From Neobacillus sp. PS3-40 (GTDB taxonomy: Bacteria > Bacillota > Bacilli > Bacillales > Cytobacillaceae), in NCBI RefSeq assembly GCF_030915485.1, contig NZ_CP133266.1, positions 1,426,001 through 1,490,000 on the forward strand: a DNA stretch of 64,000 bases. Reading direction: 5' to 3'. Numbering within the stretch: the first letter of the stretch is position 1; each line of letters begins with the position of its first letter. Below the pieces are notes generated by a model. That model saw nothing but the letters and a program-made list of their open reading frames with translations. It searched no databases and was not told the DNA's origin. Shown in pieces: positions 35,038-45,618 of this stretch. The position numbers and the translations under genes are program-made.

Positions 35038-36938
35038 CTCTTCATCATTTGAAGGGCATTTTCTTTGGAAAAATCAGTTTGAAACGTGTATTTTTCTTCT
35101 ACATAGACCTGATGCCATACCATAAACATAAGCACTGTCCATATTTTCCGGCTATTATCAGCTTTACCTTGACAATGATCTTCTAGAAGCCTTAATAAAT
35201 AGTTTTTATTGAATAAATGATCCGTGTTACTTTCACGGATTATTTTTTTCGCCCAATCATTCATTTCATCCTTCAACCAATGACGAATCGGGACAGGGAA
35301 GCCTAGTTTTTTTCTGGTAAGCACATGGTCAGGAACAATACCTTCTACTGCCTTCCGTAAAATGTATTTTGTCGTTCCATTCGCTGTTTTTAGACTTGTT
35401 GGTATTTTTGAAGCTATATCAAACACAGCTTTATCTAGAAAAGGAACACGTAATTCTAAGGAATGAGCCATCGTCACTTTATCTGCTTTTAGTAAAATAT
35501 CGCCACGCATCCATGTATGAATGTCAATATATTGCATGCGATCAACTGGATCGTAGCCCCGGCTCTCTTCATAAAGGGGCCTAGTAATATCTGTATAATC
35601 CAAGCCTTCACGGTAAACAGTTAATAACTCCCTTTTTTCATCTTCTGTAAACATTTTGGCATTCCCAATATACCGTTCTTCCATTGGTGTAATTCCACGT
35701 TCGATAAAGCTCTTGCCTTTTGTTCCTTCAGGCATAATACCCGCGATCCCTCTTAGAAGTGATTTTCCAACGCGTGGTATTTTATTAAACACCTCTAGAG
35801 ATTGTGGTTCACGGTAAATATTGTATCCACCGAACAATTCATCTGCACCTTCCCCTGAAAGTACAACCGTCACATGCTTGCGTGCTTCACGAGCAACAAA
35901 ATAAAGGGGAACACAAGCAGGATCTGCAAGCGGGTCATCCATATGCCACATAATCTTAGGAATCTCATTCATGTACTCTTCAGGCGTAATTACATAGCTT
36001 ATGTTTTCCAATCCAAGCTTTTCAGCTGTTTCCTTAGCTACATCAATTTCGCTAAAACCATTCCTCTCAAAACCAACTGAAAATGTTTTAATCCCAGGAT
36101 GGAACTCTTTTGCAATCGATGCAATGATCGAAGAGTCTATTCCACCAGAAAGGAATGAACCTACTGGTACATCACTGCGCATATGCATTTTAACAGAATC
36201 AATGAGAACATCCTTAATTTCCTTCATAAATTCGGATTCGGGCTTTTGAACAGGCGTAAAGCGTGCTTTCCAATACTTTTTGATTTCCATAGGGGAGCCA
36301 ATTTTTTTTGTAAAATAATGACCAGGTTCAAGTTTTTTAATACCAGCAGACATGGTCATTGGCTCTGGAACAAATTGATATGTTAAATAATGCTGCAGGG
36401 AATCGTAGTTTAAAACATCATTTTCAAGTGCAAGAAGAATACTTTTTTTCTCAGAAGCAAAGAATGTACGTTCATCGTCTTCGAGGTAGAAAAATGGTTT
36501 AATTCCAAATGGATCCCTTGCCCCGTATAGCGTTTGTTCTTGTTTATCCCAAATAACAAAGGCAAACATCCCACGCAATTTTTCGACAGCCTTTTCTTTT
36601 AAATGGCTGAATAAGGATAAAATAACCTCAGTATCAGAACTTGTTGAAAATGTTAGACCTTCTTTTAAAAGCTCTTCACGAAGCTCCATATAGTTATAGA
36701 TTTCTCCATTGAAAATAATCCAGTAACGTTCATTTTCATATGTGAGCGGTTGATGACCACTTTCAATATCGATGATGCTTAGACGGCGGAAACCAAATTG
36801 AATATTATCATCATAATAAAAACCATCATCATCAGGCCCGCGATGTGTAATAATATCATTCATATTTTTAAATTGTTGTTTTTGATTGTCACTATAGTTT
36901 TGTGCTTTGTCGTGTACACAACCAATAAAGCCACACAT
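35034..36938 (-). CDS. asnB: Glutamine-hydrolysing asparagine synthase
   Basis: The 634-residue enzyme makes asparagine from aspartate, glutamine and ATP. The start is set at ATG 36938 because family members need Cys directly after Met as the class II amidotransferase nucleophile (MCGFIGCVHD), and AGGTGAGG lies 6 bases upstream. The glutaminase domain has RGPDDDGF and the synthetase domain the PP-loop SGGIDSSIIASIAKE. In B. subtilis an asnB gene lies beside metK, as here. Confidence 0.95.
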   Translation of the reverse strand: MCGFIGCVHDKAQNYSDNQKQQFKNMNDIITHRGPDDDGFYYDDNIQFGFRRLSIIDIESGHQPLTYENERYWIIFNGEIYNYMELREELLKEGLTFSTSSDTEVILSLFSHLKEKAVEKLRGMFAFVIWDKQEQTLYGARDPFGIKPFFYLEDDERTFFASEKKSILLALENDVLNYDSLQHYLTYQFVPEPMTMSAGIKKLEPGHYFTKKIGSPMEIKKYWKARFTPVQKPESEFMKEIKDVLIDSVKMHMRSDVPVGSFLSGGIDSSIIASIAKEFHPGIKTFSVGFERNGFSEIDVAKETAEKLGLENISYVITPEEYMNEIPKIMWHMDDPLADPACVPLYFVAREARKHVTVVLSGEGADELFGGYNIYREPQSLEVFNKIPRVGKSLLRGIAGIMPEGTKGKSFIERGITPMEERYIGNAKMFTEDEKRELLTVYREGLDYTDITRPLYEESRGYDPVDRMQYIDIHTWMRGDILLKADKVTMAHSLELRVPFLDKAVFDIASKIPTSLKTANGTTKYILRKAVEGIVPDHVLTRKKLGFPVPIRHWLKDEMNDWAKKIIRESNTDHLFNKNYLLRLLEDHCQGKADNSRKIWTVLMFMVWHQVYVEEKYTFQTDFSKENALQMMKS

Positions 36939-37122
36939 TATGTACCTCACCTACTCCATTTCTAAATCTTTCCTATTTGTAAGGACTTGAATTTTGTATA
37001 CCCTAAAAAATACTCTTCAATACTACCACTAATCATCAAAAACGTACATGGTATTAACATGAAACATCTAATTTGATAAAGCTAATTTAAGTTCACTTTA
37101 CACTATACTGACGCAAAATTAA

Positions 37123-37155
37123 AAACGGGAGTTACATTAAATGCAACTCCCGTTT
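37123..37155 (-). terminator. Terminator after metK
   Basis: AAACGGGAGTT pairs perfectly with AACTCCCGTTT around an 11-base loop, with a T-rich minus-strand tail. Confidence 0.8.
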
Positions 37156-37162
37156 ATGATTA

Positions 37163-37198
37163 TCTAGCTGTGGTGCTCGCCAATCGGCGAGTTTTCTT
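37163..37198 (-). repeat. Dispersed hairpin repeat, partial copy E (after metK)
   Basis: On the minus strand it reads AAAGAAAACTCGCC-GATT-GGCGAG and then diverges. It carries only the first hairpin of the family and lies directly at the metK stop, upstream of the regular metK terminator. Confidence 0.75.
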
Positions 37199-38400
37199 TA
37201 GAGACTTCCAGCTTGTTCGCGTAATGTATCTGCTTTATCTGTACGCTCCCAAGGAAGATCAATGTCAGTACGGCCAAAGTGACCGTATGCTGCCGTTTGT
37301 TTGTAAATTGGGCGGCGAAGATCAAGCATTTTAATGATTCCAGCTGGGCGAAGATCAAAATTCCCACTTACTAGATCAACTAAAACATCTTCACTTACTG
37401 TACCAGTACCAAATGTATCGACAGAAATAGAAACCGGTCTTGCTACACCGATTGCATAAGCAAGCTGTACTTCACATTTGTCTGCAAGTCCTGCTGCTAC
37501 AATATTTTTCGCAACATAACGAGCGGCATATGCAGCAGAACGGTCCACTTTTGTAGGATCCTTACCGGAGAATGCACCACCGCCATGGCGAGCATAACCA
37601 CCGTAAGTATCAACGATAATTTTACGGCCTGTTAGACCTGCATCTCCTTGTGGTCCGCCGATAACAAAACGGCCAGTAGGGTTAATGAAGTATTTTGTAT
37701 TTTCATCGATTAATTCTTTTGGAACAACCGGATTAATGACAAATTCTTTTAAATTACGTTGAATTTGCTCTAAAGTAACATCCGGAGAATGCTGAGTTGA
37801 GATTACAATTGTATCAATACGTACAGGTTTGTTAAACTCATCATACTCAACCGTTACTTGGGTTTTTCCATCCGGACGAAGATATGCAAGAACCTCATCT
37901 TTGCGGACTTCGGTCAAACGACGAGCAAGCTTGTGTGCAAGTGAAATAGGAAGGGGCATAAGCTCTTTTGTTTCGTTACACGCATAACCAAACATTAAAC
38001 CTTGGTCACCTGCTCCAATTGCATCAATTTCTTCATCAGACATTTGGCCTTCACGAGATTCAAGTGCTTGGTCAACACCCATTGCAATATCTGCGGACTG
38101 CTCATCAATAGAAGTTAAGACTGCACATGTTTCAGCATCAAAACCGTATTTTGCACGATTGTATCCAATACCTCTAATCGTTTCACGAACGATTTTTGGA
38201 ATGTCCACATATGTAGACGTGGTGATTTCCCCTGCAACGAGGACTAAACCTGTTGTTACAGATGTTTCAGCCGCAACGCGGGCATTAGCATCCTTAGCTA
38301 AAATTGCATCTAAAATAGAATCAGAAATTTGGTCACAGATCTTGTCAGGATGACCTTCAGTTACTGATTCAGAAGTGAACAAACGACGCTTTGTTGACAT
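37198..38400 (-). CDS. metK: S-adenosylmethionine synthetase
   Basis: The 400-residue enzyme forms SAM from methionine and ATP. Signatures are [16 protein letters not shown] at the N-terminus, the methionine/ATP loop [14 protein letters not shown] and the P-loop-like [14 protein letters not shown]. Length is normal for Bacillus. Expression is controlled by the SAM-I riboswitch upstream, so high SAM should stop transcription. SpeD and LuxS elsewhere in the window use or recycle its product. Confidence 0.97.
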   Translation of the reverse strand: MSTKRRLFTSESVTEGHPDKICDQISDSILDAILAKDANARVAAETSVTTGLVLVAGEITTSTYVDIPKIVRETIRGIGYNRAKYGFDAETCAVLTSIDEQSADIAMGVDQALESREGQMSDEEIDAIGAGDQGLMFGYACNETKELMPLPISLAHKLARRLTEVRKDEVLAYLRPDGKTQVTVEYDEFNKPVRIDTIVISTQHSPDVTLEQIQRNLKEFVINPVVPKELIDENTKYFINPTGRFVIGGPQGDAGLTGRKIIVDTYGGYARHGGGAFSGKDPTKVDRSAAYAARYVAKNIVAAGLADKCEVQLAYAIGVARPVSISVDTFGTGTVSEDVLVDLVSGNFDLRPAGIIKMLDLRRPIYKQTAAYGHFGRTDIDLPWERTDKADTLREQAGSL

Positions 38401-38585
38401 CTGAATTCCTCCTATATTATTGAAATAAAGTGAGGTTATCTGTGTGGGCGTATTACTTTACCTTGCCATTTAACCTCGGATTGACACGGAACTCATTTCC
38501 CTTAGTAGTATGAAATAAACATAAGGTTTTTATGAAGTTGCTCCTCTTAATTCGCTTAATGAATAAAGAAAAGCATTTTTAAAGC

Positions 38586-38620
38586 TAAAAACAAATAACC
38601 CTTCCAAAATGAGGAAAGGT
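38586..38620 (-). terminator. Expression-platform terminator of the SAM riboswitch
   Basis: On the minus strand AACCTTTCC pairs with GGAAGGGTT (one G-U) and is followed by ATTTGTTTTT. It lies between the aptamer and metK and is expected to form when SAM is bound. Confidence 0.8.
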
Positions 38621-38648
38621 TGAAAGCAAATTGTTTCCGGGCCTTTCA

Positions 38649-38787
38649 CTCTTATCGTTCAAGGTCTAGCCTTGCATCAGGTTCAGCACCTTTGCTATAA
38701 AAATACCAACTTTAATCGGATATTTTTGCTATATAGCGGGTTGCTGGGTTTCATTGGGCCTGTCCCTCCACCAGCTCGGGATAAGAG
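38649..38787 (-). ncRNA. SAM-I (S-box) riboswitch aptamer upstream of metK
   Basis: The minus strand reads CTCTTATC ... GATAAGAG as the closing P1 helix. The conserved core segments are CGAGCTGGTGGAGGGA, CAATGAAACCCAGCAACC, AAGGTGCTGAACCTGATG and CAAGG. This order and the sequences match the S-box consensus. The remaining parts of the 38401-39073 gap are the terminator, the metK ribosome binding region, the metK promoter and the divergent pckA promoter. Confidence 0.95.
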
Positions 38788-38806
38788 AGTATCCGTTCAA
38801 GGTAAA

Positions 38807-38836
38807 ATCATAACGCATGATGTCGAACAATGTCAA
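38807..38836 (-). promoter_or_regulatory. Sigma-A promoter of the metK leader
   Basis: A perfect TTGACA (38831-38836) and TATGAT (38807-38812) are separated by 18 bases, just upstream of the aptamer. Confidence 0.75.
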
Positions 38837-39073
38837 TACCTTATTATATAAAATTCACTATAAAAACCTTACAAAAAGGAAGCTTCATTATTTTTACTTA
38901 ATTGTTTTTTTAAAAAGTAACACATAATTAAAAAGTTTTTTGAATTTTTAAAGCGATTTGCGAATATATTCGTTAATGCGTTCTAAAAAATTATTTAAAT
39001 TGCGTGATTAGTATAGACTATTATTCTGAATGTGTTATACTTTTTTCATAAAATGGGAAGGGAAGTTTGTTAA

Positions 39074-40651
39074 ATGTTTTCTATACATATTCCAAGTAAG
39101 TTAACTGATTTATTTACAAATGTTCATTCGCAATTATCTGTTCCTCAATTAGTTGAAAAAGTATTATCTCGTAATGAAGGAATCTTAACTTCCACAGGTG
39201 CTATCAGCGTTTCGACTGGTAAGTATACAGGGAGATCACCAAAGGATAAATATATCGTAGTCGAAAACTCAACTAAAGACAAAATTGCCTGGGGTCCAAA
39301 CCAACCTATTACTGAAGAAGCCTTTTTACAGCTACATGATAAAATACTACACTATTTAAAACAAAAGGATGAACTCTTTGTATTTAAAGGTTTTGCCGGT
39401 GCTGATAAAAAAAACCAACTACCTATTCAAGTAATTAATGAATACGCATGGCATAATTTGTTTGTTCACCAACTATTTATTCGTCCTAGTGAAGAAGAAC
39501 TAGCCGAACATCAACCTGAATTCACTGTTATTTGTGCTCCTAACTTCAAAGCAGATCCTGAGGTTGATGGAACAAATTCTGAAACGTTTATTATCATATC
39601 CTTTGAACACCGTACCGTTTTAATCGGTGGAACCGAGTATGCTGGGGAAATGAAAAAATCAATTTTCTCTATCATGAACTTCCTTTTACCTGAAAGAAAG
39701 AATTTATCTATGCACTGTTCAGCAAACGTTGGAACTGAAGGTGATGTCGCATTATTCTTTGGGCTCTCCGGAACAGGAAAAACAACTTTATCAGCTGATT
39801 CAAACCGCCGTTTAATTGGTGATGATGAGCACGGATGGTCTCCAAACGGAGTGTTCAATATTGAGGGAGGCTGCTATGCAAAATGCATTAACCTTTCCCA
39901 TGAAAAAGAGCCACAAATTTTTGACGCAATTAAATTTGGCGCAGTGCTAGAAAATGTAATCTTAAATAAGGAAACTAGGATTGCTGATTATGAGGACGTA
40001 ACATTAACAGAAAATACTCGTGCCGCCTATCCACTACATGCATTAGATAATATTGTCGATCCAAGCGTTGCTGGTCATCCAAATACTATTATCTTCTTGA
40101 CTGCTGACGCGTCTGGGGTTCTACCTCCAATCTCGAAACTAACGAAGGAACAAGCTATGTATCACTTCCTTAGTGGCTACACATCTAAACTTGCTGGTAC
40201 CGAACGTGGAATTACTTCACCAGAAGCAACATTCTCTACTTGCTTCGGTGCTCCTTTCTTACCTCTACCTGCAACAGTGTATGCTGAAATGCTTGGTGAG
40301 AAAATTCTTGAACATAATGCTAAAGTTTTCTTAGTCAATACCGGCTGGACTGGTGGAGAATATGGTGTTGGTAGTAGGATGAAACTTTCTTATACAAGAG
40401 CGATGGTAAAAGCAGCACTTGAAGGAGAATTAAACAACGTAGAAACTGTCCAGGACGAAGTTTTTGGATTGAACATCCCTCTCCATGTTACAGGTGTTCC
40501 AGATGATGTTCTTTTACCAAATAAAACGTGGGCAGACAAGGACGCATATGTACTAAAAGCAAAAGAATTATCTGCCCAGTTCCGTGAGAACTTCAAAAAA
40601 TTCAATGATGTCCCTGCATCAATTGCGGTTGATGGCGGGCCAATAGCATAA
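39074..40651 (+). CDS. pckA: Phosphoenolpyruvate carboxykinase (ATP)
   Basis: The 525-residue enzyme converts oxaloacetate plus ATP to PEP in gluconeogenesis. Seen in sequence: [16 protein letters not shown] near the N-terminus, the P-loop [14 protein letters not shown], the metal-binding [21 protein letters not shown] and the late [12 protein letters not shown]. Length is typical for Bacillus PckA. A TATACT -10 element lies at about 39035-39040 with a weak -35. In B. subtilis the gene is repressed on glucose by CcpN; I did not confirm an operator here. Confidence 0.97.
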   Translation: MFSIHIPSKLTDLFTNVHSQLSVPQLVEKVLSRNEGILTSTGAISVSTGKYTGRSPKDKYIVVENSTKDKIAWGPNQPITEEAFLQLHDKILHYLKQKDELFVFKGFAGADKKNQLPIQVINEYAWHNLFVHQLFIRPSEEELAEHQPEFTVICAPNFKADPEVDGTNSETFIIISFEHRTVLIGGTEYAGEMKKSIFSIMNFLLPERKNLSMHCSANVGTEGDVALFFGLSGTGKTTLSADSNRRLIGDDEHGWSPNGVFNIEGGCYAKCINLSHEKEPQIFDAIKFGAVLENVILNKETRIADYEDVTLTENTRAAYPLHALDNIVDPSVAGHPNTIIFLTADASGVLPPISKLTKEQAMYHFLSGYTSKLAGTERGITSPEATFSTCFGAPFLPLPATVYAEMLGEKILEHNAKVFLVNTGWTGGEYGVGSRMKLSYTRAMVKAALEGELNNVETVQDEVFGLNIPLHVTGVPDDVLLPNKTWADKDAYVLKAKELSAQFRENFKKFNDVPASIAVDGGPIA

Positions 40652-40658
40652 TTTAAAG

Positions 40659-40687
40659 AAAACCCTTATCAAATCGATAAGGGTTTT
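40659..40687. terminator. Terminator between pckA and ytmB
   Basis: AAAACCCTTATC pairs perfectly with GATAAGGGTTTT around AAATC, between convergent genes. Confidence 0.92.
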
Positions 40688-40717
40688 ACTTTGCCAATAG
40701 ATTGATTTCGCATCATT

Positions 40718-40960
40718 TCAATTTGTTGAATTCAATGATACCAATTGATAAGTTAAAATGGTTTGACTATTATGCCATTCTACTTTTTTGATAATAGCAA
40801 TCCCATTAGAATCACTCTCAATCGCCTTTCTTACCTCAATTGGAATATCTATCGGATATAAACGGTATCCGGCTTTTTCTAAAATAAAAAGGTTTTCTTC
40901 TACCCGTTTTTCTCTACCTTTTGTCACAATCATCGTATTTAATTCAAGGGGCATACCCAT
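40718..40960 (-). CDS. ytmB: DUF2584 protein YtmB
   Basis: The 80-residue protein begins MGMPLELNTMIVTKGRE and has a compact beta-rich pattern ending WHNSQTILTYQLV, as in the YtmB family. ATG at 40960 is preferred over 40966 because GAGGAG is 8 bases before it and only 2 before the upstream one. Function is unknown. The location between pckA and ytmA matches B. subtilis. Confidence 0.8.
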   Translation of the reverse strand: MGMPLELNTMIVTKGREKRVEENLFILEKAGYRLYPIDIPIEVRKAIESDSNGIAIIKKVEWHNSQTILTYQLVSLNSTN

Positions 40961-40996
40961 TTTCATCGCTCCTCTTTATTTTTTACATTTATTTTA

Positions 40997-41788
40997 TCAT
41001 CTTTTACATTGATTTTTCATCCACCTTGTCAAATCAACCACCAATTTTCTATTAATGCCTGGGGGAAAGTAGTGAGTAAAATCAGCAAAGTACCAACTCT
41101 CAACTGGTTTATGTAAAGATTTTAGACGCCTTTCCAACCGATATGCATGCTCAACAGAAACATTTTGATCTTGAACTCCATGAATAATAAGTAGAGGAGC
41201 AGACATTTTCTCCAATTGATATAGAGGCGTCCTTACATGATATCGTAACGGAAATTTACTAGGTGTTCCACCAATAACGCGTTTCATCATTTTTCTTAAG
41301 TCATTTCTCTCCATATAGGTTAATGTCATATCACTGACACCGCCCCACGTCACAACACTTGCGGCTTCTGGAAACTCAATTGCTGTCAATAATGCCATAA
41401 CCCCCCCACGTGAAAATCCAAATACATGGATGTCTTTTACATTTGGGAGCGACTTAAGCAATAAAAAAGCAGCAAAAGCATCTTCACGATCCTGCCCGGC
41501 AAAATCCTCATACCCCTCTCCACCTTGATTTCCTCGATAAAAGGGAGCAAATACAATAAAGCCCTCGGAGGCAAATTGGGCAATCCGTGCTGGCCTTACC
41601 CTCCCAACATTTTTAATACCACCCCTTAAATATAAAAAACCATCATGAACAATCTTATTTATCGGTTCTGCTAGCAATCCTTTCACTTTTAAGCCCTTAG
41701 AAAAATACGTAATAACCTTTAATGATACATCCGGATTTGGAGAAGGGAATCGATGAATAGTGATAATTTTCCCATTATGCTCGTCCAA
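40997..41788 (-). CDS. ytmA: Prolyl-oligopeptidase-type alpha/beta hydrolase YtmA
   Basis: The 263-residue S9-like hydrolase has GLLAEP at the entry strand, LRGGIKNVGR, FYRGNQGGEGYEDF, the nucleophile elbow VFGFSRGGVMALL, the Asp in IHGVQDQNVSVEH and the His in DFTHYFPPG. The start is TTG at 41788, supported by GGTGGAG 7 bases upstream. The longer frame to 41845 overlaps the ytkD end and lacks a ribosome binding site. It probably acts as a peptidase or esterase; the substrate is unknown. Confidence 0.85.
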   Translation of the reverse strand: MDEHNGKIITIHRFPSPNPDVSLKVITYFSKGLKVKGLLAEPINKIVHDGFLYLRGGIKNVGRVRPARIAQFASEGFIVFAPFYRGNQGGEGYEDFAGQDREDAFAAFLLLKSLPNVKDIHVFGFSRGGVMALLTAIEFPEAASVVTWGGVSDMTLTYMERNDLRKMMKRVIGGTPSKFPLRYHVRTPLYQLEKMSAPLLIIHGVQDQNVSVEHAYRLERRLKSLHKPVESWYFADFTHYFPPGINRKLVVDLTRWMKNQCKR

Positions 41789-41849
41789 ACAATATCTCCA
41801 CCTTACTGAATTTTTCCATGTGTAATAGTAAAATAAGTTGAGCACAGGA

Positions 41850-42362
41850 TTAGAGAATAGCAGATTCTACTACAATCTTTTCCCTACCCCTTTTAGCTTT
41901 AATTTGTTTAATTTTCTTAATACATTCTTTGATGACCAAGTCTTTCATGATAAAGCTGTATTCATTACCAAATCGCAACCGCAAAATATCACCTTTGATT
42001 GTTATCGGTCCATTTGTTTCGAAGTAGCTACTCTTTTTGTCGATTCTCTCAACCTGCCCCCAAAAAACAGCTTTAACAAATGATCCTTTTGGGTCCAACA
42101 CTCGATATTCCCCTATCAGGACAAAATCAGCTACTAGAGCCCCTGTTTCTTCATATACCTCTCTTTTGGCCGCCTCTTCAAGAGTTTCCCCTACCTCCAC
42201 TTTTCCACCCGGAAATTCCAGGCCTCGAGTTTTGTGATGGGTCAATAACCAGCTATTTTGATATTGGCATATAACCAGAACATGCTTCGCTTTCTCCTCA
42301 AAGGAACATGCGGAAAAAGAGAGTTCCACTTCATTTCCACTGGTATCTAAAAATTTTTTCAT
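41850..42362 (-). CDS. ytkD: Nudix nucleoside triphosphatase YtkD
   Basis: The 170-residue Nudix hydrolase has the box GGKVEVGETLEEAAKREVYEETGA at about residues 52-75. In B. subtilis YtkD hydrolyses oxidised nucleotides such as 8-oxo-dGTP and acts as an antimutator in growth and spores. AGGCGAGG precedes the ATG. The 61-base distance to the ytmA start suggests possible co-transcription. Confidence 0.88.
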   Translation of the reverse strand: MKKFLDTSGNEVELSFSACSFEEKAKHVLVICQYQNSWLLTHHKTRGLEFPGGKVEVGETLEEAAKREVYEETGALVADFVLIGEYRVLDPKGSFVKAVFWGQVERIDKKSSYFETNGPITIKGDILRLRFGNEYSFIMKDLVIKECIKKIKQIKAKRGREKIVVESAIL

Positions 42363-42673
42363 TTTTTCCTCGCCTCATAATAAAGATTCTACTTTTATTA
42401 TAAACGATTTCTGTGGAAGAATGGATTATCAACAAATTTTTCAATAATAACAATAGTAAAGGAAACTCTTTGCTCATCCTTTTTTAAAATTGTTCACAAA
42501 ATCAAATGAATTATTCTTTTTCTTCAAATATGGTTATAATTGTTATAGAGGGTAAATTTGTCCCTTTTACTAAAACGTCATAAAGTTGTAGCGCATAATT
42601 AGAAAGTAGGAATAATTTTCTATTTTATGGGTATTGAATAAGTAAGGATTTTAATCAATAAGGAGGTGGAGAA
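42363..42673. other. Intergenic region upstream of the DUF6154 gene
   Basis: This 311-base AT-rich divergent spacer contains a TATAAT at about 42533-42538 that may drive the downstream gene, and a strong AAGGAGGTGG just before its ATG. No further gene or RNA family is recognised. Confidence 0.5.
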
Positions 42674-42931
42674 ATGAAATTAGTCGATGAGCTATATGAT
42701 CTTTACCGGAATAAGCTGACAGGTGACGAAGAAGATATTGATATGCTTACCTTTGCTTTTCTAGAAGAAATGACACGTGAAGATTTAATTAGTATGATTG
42801 CCGAAATGGATGAACAAGAATTATATGATTTAATGGGGTTATACTTAATTGAAAGCTTAAAGGGGAAGTTTGCTAAGGAAGAATTGGGACAACAGAGAAC
42901 TCCTACTTATCAACCCCGTAATATACATTAA
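42674..42931 (+). CDS. Small acidic protein, DUF6154 family
   Basis: The 85-residue acidic cytosolic protein begins MKLVDELYDLYRNKLTGDEED and has two amphipathic helices (TREDLISMIAEMDEQELYDL and LMGLYLIESLKGKF). I associate this pattern with DUF6154, found in Bacillaceae near luxS and ytkD; the family name is from memory. A very strong AAGGAGGTGG lies 5-6 bases before the ATG, suggesting high expression. Function is unknown. Confidence 0.7.
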   Translation: MKLVDELYDLYRNKLTGDEEDIDMLTFAFLEEMTREDLISMIAEMDEQELYDLMGLYLIESLKGKFAKEELGQQRTPTYQPRNIH

Positions 42932-43046
42932 TTTTTTACATAAGTCTGAATTAACGGGTTCCAAAGCAGCTATAAATAACAATGAGTACGACAATGCTAA
43001 ATTAAAAGATTCCCATTCAAAACTTGAATAGGAATCTTTTTGCCAT

Positions 43047-43520
43047 TTATGCAAAAACTTGTTTTAGATCAGCTTTGCTTTGTTCTAACCAAAAATTCAT
43101 TAAGTGCTTAGCTCCTTCTAAATCATGAAGCTTTGCTTGACCGCATTGTTTTTCATTAGCAGCTGGAATATCGATAATTTCAAGTGCATCCTTCATCGTA
43201 TCTTCGAGAAGGTCAATAATCTCTTCTACTTTAGGTTCTCCACTTACGATAAGATAAAAACCTGTTTGGCAACCCATTGGAGAAATATCAATAATATCGA
43301 AATGGTTATATTTTTCAACATGCTTGCGAATAGTAAAGGCTAAAAGATGCTCAAGGGTATGGATGGCATCTGGTTTCATTGACTGTTTGTTTGGCTGACA
43401 AAAACGGATATCGAATTTATTAACAACTCCATTGGTTCCTACTTTATGGACACCACAATGTCTAACATAGGGGGCTTTCACGGTATTATGATCCAATTCA
43501 AAGCTTTCAACTGACGGCAA
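43047..43520 (-). CDS. luxS: S-ribosylhomocysteine lyase (autoinducer-2 synthase)
   Basis: The 157-residue iron/zinc enzyme splits S-ribosylhomocysteine into homocysteine and DPD, the AI-2 precursor, in the activated methyl cycle. The metal site is HTLEHLLAF plus a late Cys in [15 protein letters not shown], and the catalytic Cys is in [11 protein letters not shown]. The start is TTG at 43520 because AAGGAG lies 9 bases upstream and this gives the standard 157 residues; a frame up to 43559 is open but unsupported. Confidence 0.95.
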   Translation of the reverse strand: MPSVESFELDHNTVKAPYVRHCGVHKVGTNGVVNKFDIRFCQPNKQSMKPDAIHTLEHLLAFTIRKHVEKYNHFDIIDISPMGCQTGFYLIVSGEPKVEEIIDLLEDTMKDALEIIDIPAANEKQCGQAKLHDLEGAKHLMNFWLEQSKADLKQVFA

Positions 43521-43662
43521 AATGATCCACTCCTTTTCTAATCTAATTCTATCATACATTAAATTCCGACTTAATTCATCTGTTTTATATGATTATGGAC
43601 ATTTTAGACGTTGAAAATATTTTGTGCTATCTTGGTAATAGTGCATGTAAAGGAGTAAGCCC

Positions 43663-43902
43663 ATGTTAAAAAAAATGTTTATCTCATTAATCCGTTTTTA
43701 TCAAATAGTGATATCGCCACTTAAACCGCCTACTTGCCGCTTTTATCCAACTTGCTCCCATTATGGTTTGGAAGCTGTTCAGCGTTACGGGGCCATTAAA
43801 GGTGGATGGCTTGCAATAAAGCGCATTTTAAAATGTCACCCCTTCCATCCAGGTGGAATAGACCCTGTCCCGGATAAATGGGGAAAGAAAAAAGAAAATT
43901 AA
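43663..43902 (+). CDS. yidD: Membrane protein insertion efficiency factor YidD
   Basis: The 79-residue protein has a hydrophobic or amphipathic N-terminus and the family signature [19 protein letters not shown] with conserved cysteines, then [13 protein letters not shown]. It assists YidC/Sec-dependent membrane protein insertion. It corresponds to B. subtilis YtjA. It is convergent with the carbonic anhydrase gene with a 4-base overlap of stops. Confidence 0.92.
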   Translation: MLKKMFISLIRFYQIVISPLKPPTCRFYPTCSHYGLEAVQRYGAIKGGWLAIKRILKCHPFHPGGIDPVPDKWGKKKEN

Positions 43903-44462
43903 TTTTTGTATCCTTCAACAACAAGATCAAGTTTTCCTGTACTTGGATCAATAACTAACCCATGAACTGGGACATCTGCTGGCATCAGTGGATGATTTTT
44001 AATGACACCCACACTATGTGCCACACTTTCCGTGACGTTATCAAAGCCATGCAACCATTTTTTGAACTTTATTCCTGAATTTGTAAGTGTATTAAGGGTG
44101 TCTTCTGATATTCCTCTTTTTTTCATACTTTCAATGACAGTCTCTGCCCTTAAACCGCTCACACCGCAGTCATGATGACCAATAACAAATACCTCATCAG
44201 CTTGTAATTCATATACAGCTAAAAGAATACTGCGCATAATACTACCAAATGGATGCGACACAATTGCCCCAGCGTTTTTTACTGTTTTAACATCTCCATT
44301 ACTTACATTAATGGCTTTTGGTAATAATTCAAGTAACCTTGTATCCATACAAGTAAGAATAACCATTCGTTTTTTTGGCATTTTATTTCTATCATAATTT
44401 TCATATTCACGATTTTCTACAAATGTTTTATTGTACTCTAAAATTTCATTTAATAATGTCAT
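43899..44462 (-). CDS. ytiB: Beta-class carbonic anhydrase
   Basis: The 187-residue enzyme hydrates CO2 to bicarbonate. Zinc ligands are visible as CMDTRL (Cys, Asp-Arg dyad) near residue 38 and HHDCG near residue 97. ATG at 44462 gives the usual YtiB length; a TTG 9 bases upstream is too close to the GGAG sequence. Confidence 0.9.
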   Translation of the reverse strand: MTLLNEILEYNKTFVENREYENYDRNKMPKKRMVILTCMDTRLLELLPKAINVSNGDVKTVKNAGAIVSHPFGSIMRSILLAVYELQADEVFVIGHHDCGVSGLRAETVIESMKKRGISEDTLNTLTNSGIKFKKWLHGFDNVTESVAHSVGVIKNHPLMPADVPVHGLVIDPSTGKLDLVVEGYKN

Positions 44463-44643
44463 ATTTATCAAAACTCCTACTATATTTTATTAAAGTATAT
44501 AAGTATTCAAAAGCAATTTCTAATTTTACGCTTGCATTTACGGGAAATTTTTTGTAAGATCAATTAGGAAATCGGAATCGTTCCTATTTTATATACTCTT
44601 ATAATAATTGTAAGCCAGTATTAATTTTTAAAAATTTGACCAT

Positions 44644-44666
44644 TAAATCGTAATTAATCCGATTTA
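44644..44666 (+). promoter_or_regulatory. Zur box upstream of the zinc-binding lipoprotein gene
   Basis: The 23-base inverted repeat TAAATCGTAAT / T / AATCCGATTTA matches the Bacillus Zur consensus (TAAATCGTAAT-N-ATTACGATTTA) with one clear departure from symmetry. It lies 22 bases before the start codon. Zn-loaded Zur is expected to repress the gene. Confidence 0.85.
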
Positions 44667-44688
44667 CATATAACCGAAAGGAGTTTTT

Positions 44689-45618
44689 ATGAAAAGATTT
44701 ATCGTTTTACTATCTTTCCTAATACCCATCAGCCTTTTCCTTGCTGCATGTTCCAATAGTAATATTCAACCACAAAAAAATGCCAACAAGTTATCTATCT
44801 ATACGACAGTATTCCCACTTCAATATTTTACAGAACAAATTGGTGGAAAATATGTGGATGTAAAGACTGTTTATCCGCCTGGTGCTGACGAACATACCTT
44901 TGAACCCTCGCAAAAGGATATGATGAACCTTGCAGATTCTGACTTATTTTTTTATATTGGCCTAGGACTTGAAGGTTTTGTTGAAAAAGCCAAACAAACA
45001 TTAAAAGATGAAAATGTTAAACTTATGCCTGTTGCAGATAACCTAAAGCTTCCAAAAATGACCGGAACAGCGCAGGATGAGGATCAACCTGGAGATGTAA
45101 ACCCGCATGTTTGGTTAGACCCAGTCTATTCAAAAGAAATGTCTGCTATTATAAGGGATGAACTGATTAAAAAAATGCCCAAAAATAAAGCATTCTTTAC
45201 CCAAAATTATAATAAACTCGCAAAAGAACTAGATGTTCTCAATCAAAATTATCAAAAGACAATCAGCGAGTCGAAAAATAAAAATATTATTGTTACACAC
45301 GCAGCATTCGGGTATTGGGAGACTCGATATGGATTAAAACAAATTAGCATATCAGGATTATCTACAACAAATGAACCCTCCCAAAAGCAATTAGAGAATG
45401 TTGTTTCGCTAGCTGAACAACAGGGAATTCATTATGTCTTGTTCGAGCAAAATTTCAATTCAAAATTAGGAAATATTGTTCAAGAAGAAATAGGTGCAAA
45501 GCCCCTAACGATCCACAATTTGGCTGTTTTAACACAGGAAAATATCAACAATAATGAAACTTACTTTACTCTCATGAACAAAAACCTTACTACACTAAAA
45601 ACTGCATTGAATAAGTAA
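44689..45618 (+). CDS. znuA: Zinc ABC transporter substrate-binding lipoprotein (ZnuA-like)
   Basis: The 309-residue cluster A-I binding protein has a lipoprotein signal peptide with lipobox LAAC (Cys21). Metal-binding His residues are seen in GADEHTFEPS, NPHVWLDPVY and VTHAAFGYW, with an acidic ligand expected near LFEQNFNSK. It captures zinc outside the cell. Unusually, no permease or ATPase gene lies beside it, so it must work with a transporter encoded elsewhere. The Zur box upstream supports zinc over manganese. Confidence 0.9.
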   Translation: MKRFIVLLSFLIPISLFLAACSNSNIQPQKNANKLSIYTTVFPLQYFTEQIGGKYVDVKTVYPPGADEHTFEPSQKDMMNLADSDLFFYIGLGLEGFVEKAKQTLKDENVKLMPVADNLKLPKMTGTAQDEDQPGDVNPHVWLDPVYSKEMSAIIRDELIKKMPKNKAFFTQNYNKLAKELDVLNQNYQKTISESKNKNIIVTHAAFGYWETRYGLKQISISGLSTTNEPSQKQLENVVSLAEQQGIHYVLFEQNFNSKLGNIVQEEIGAKPLTIHNLAVLTQENINNNETYFTLMNKNLTTLKTALNK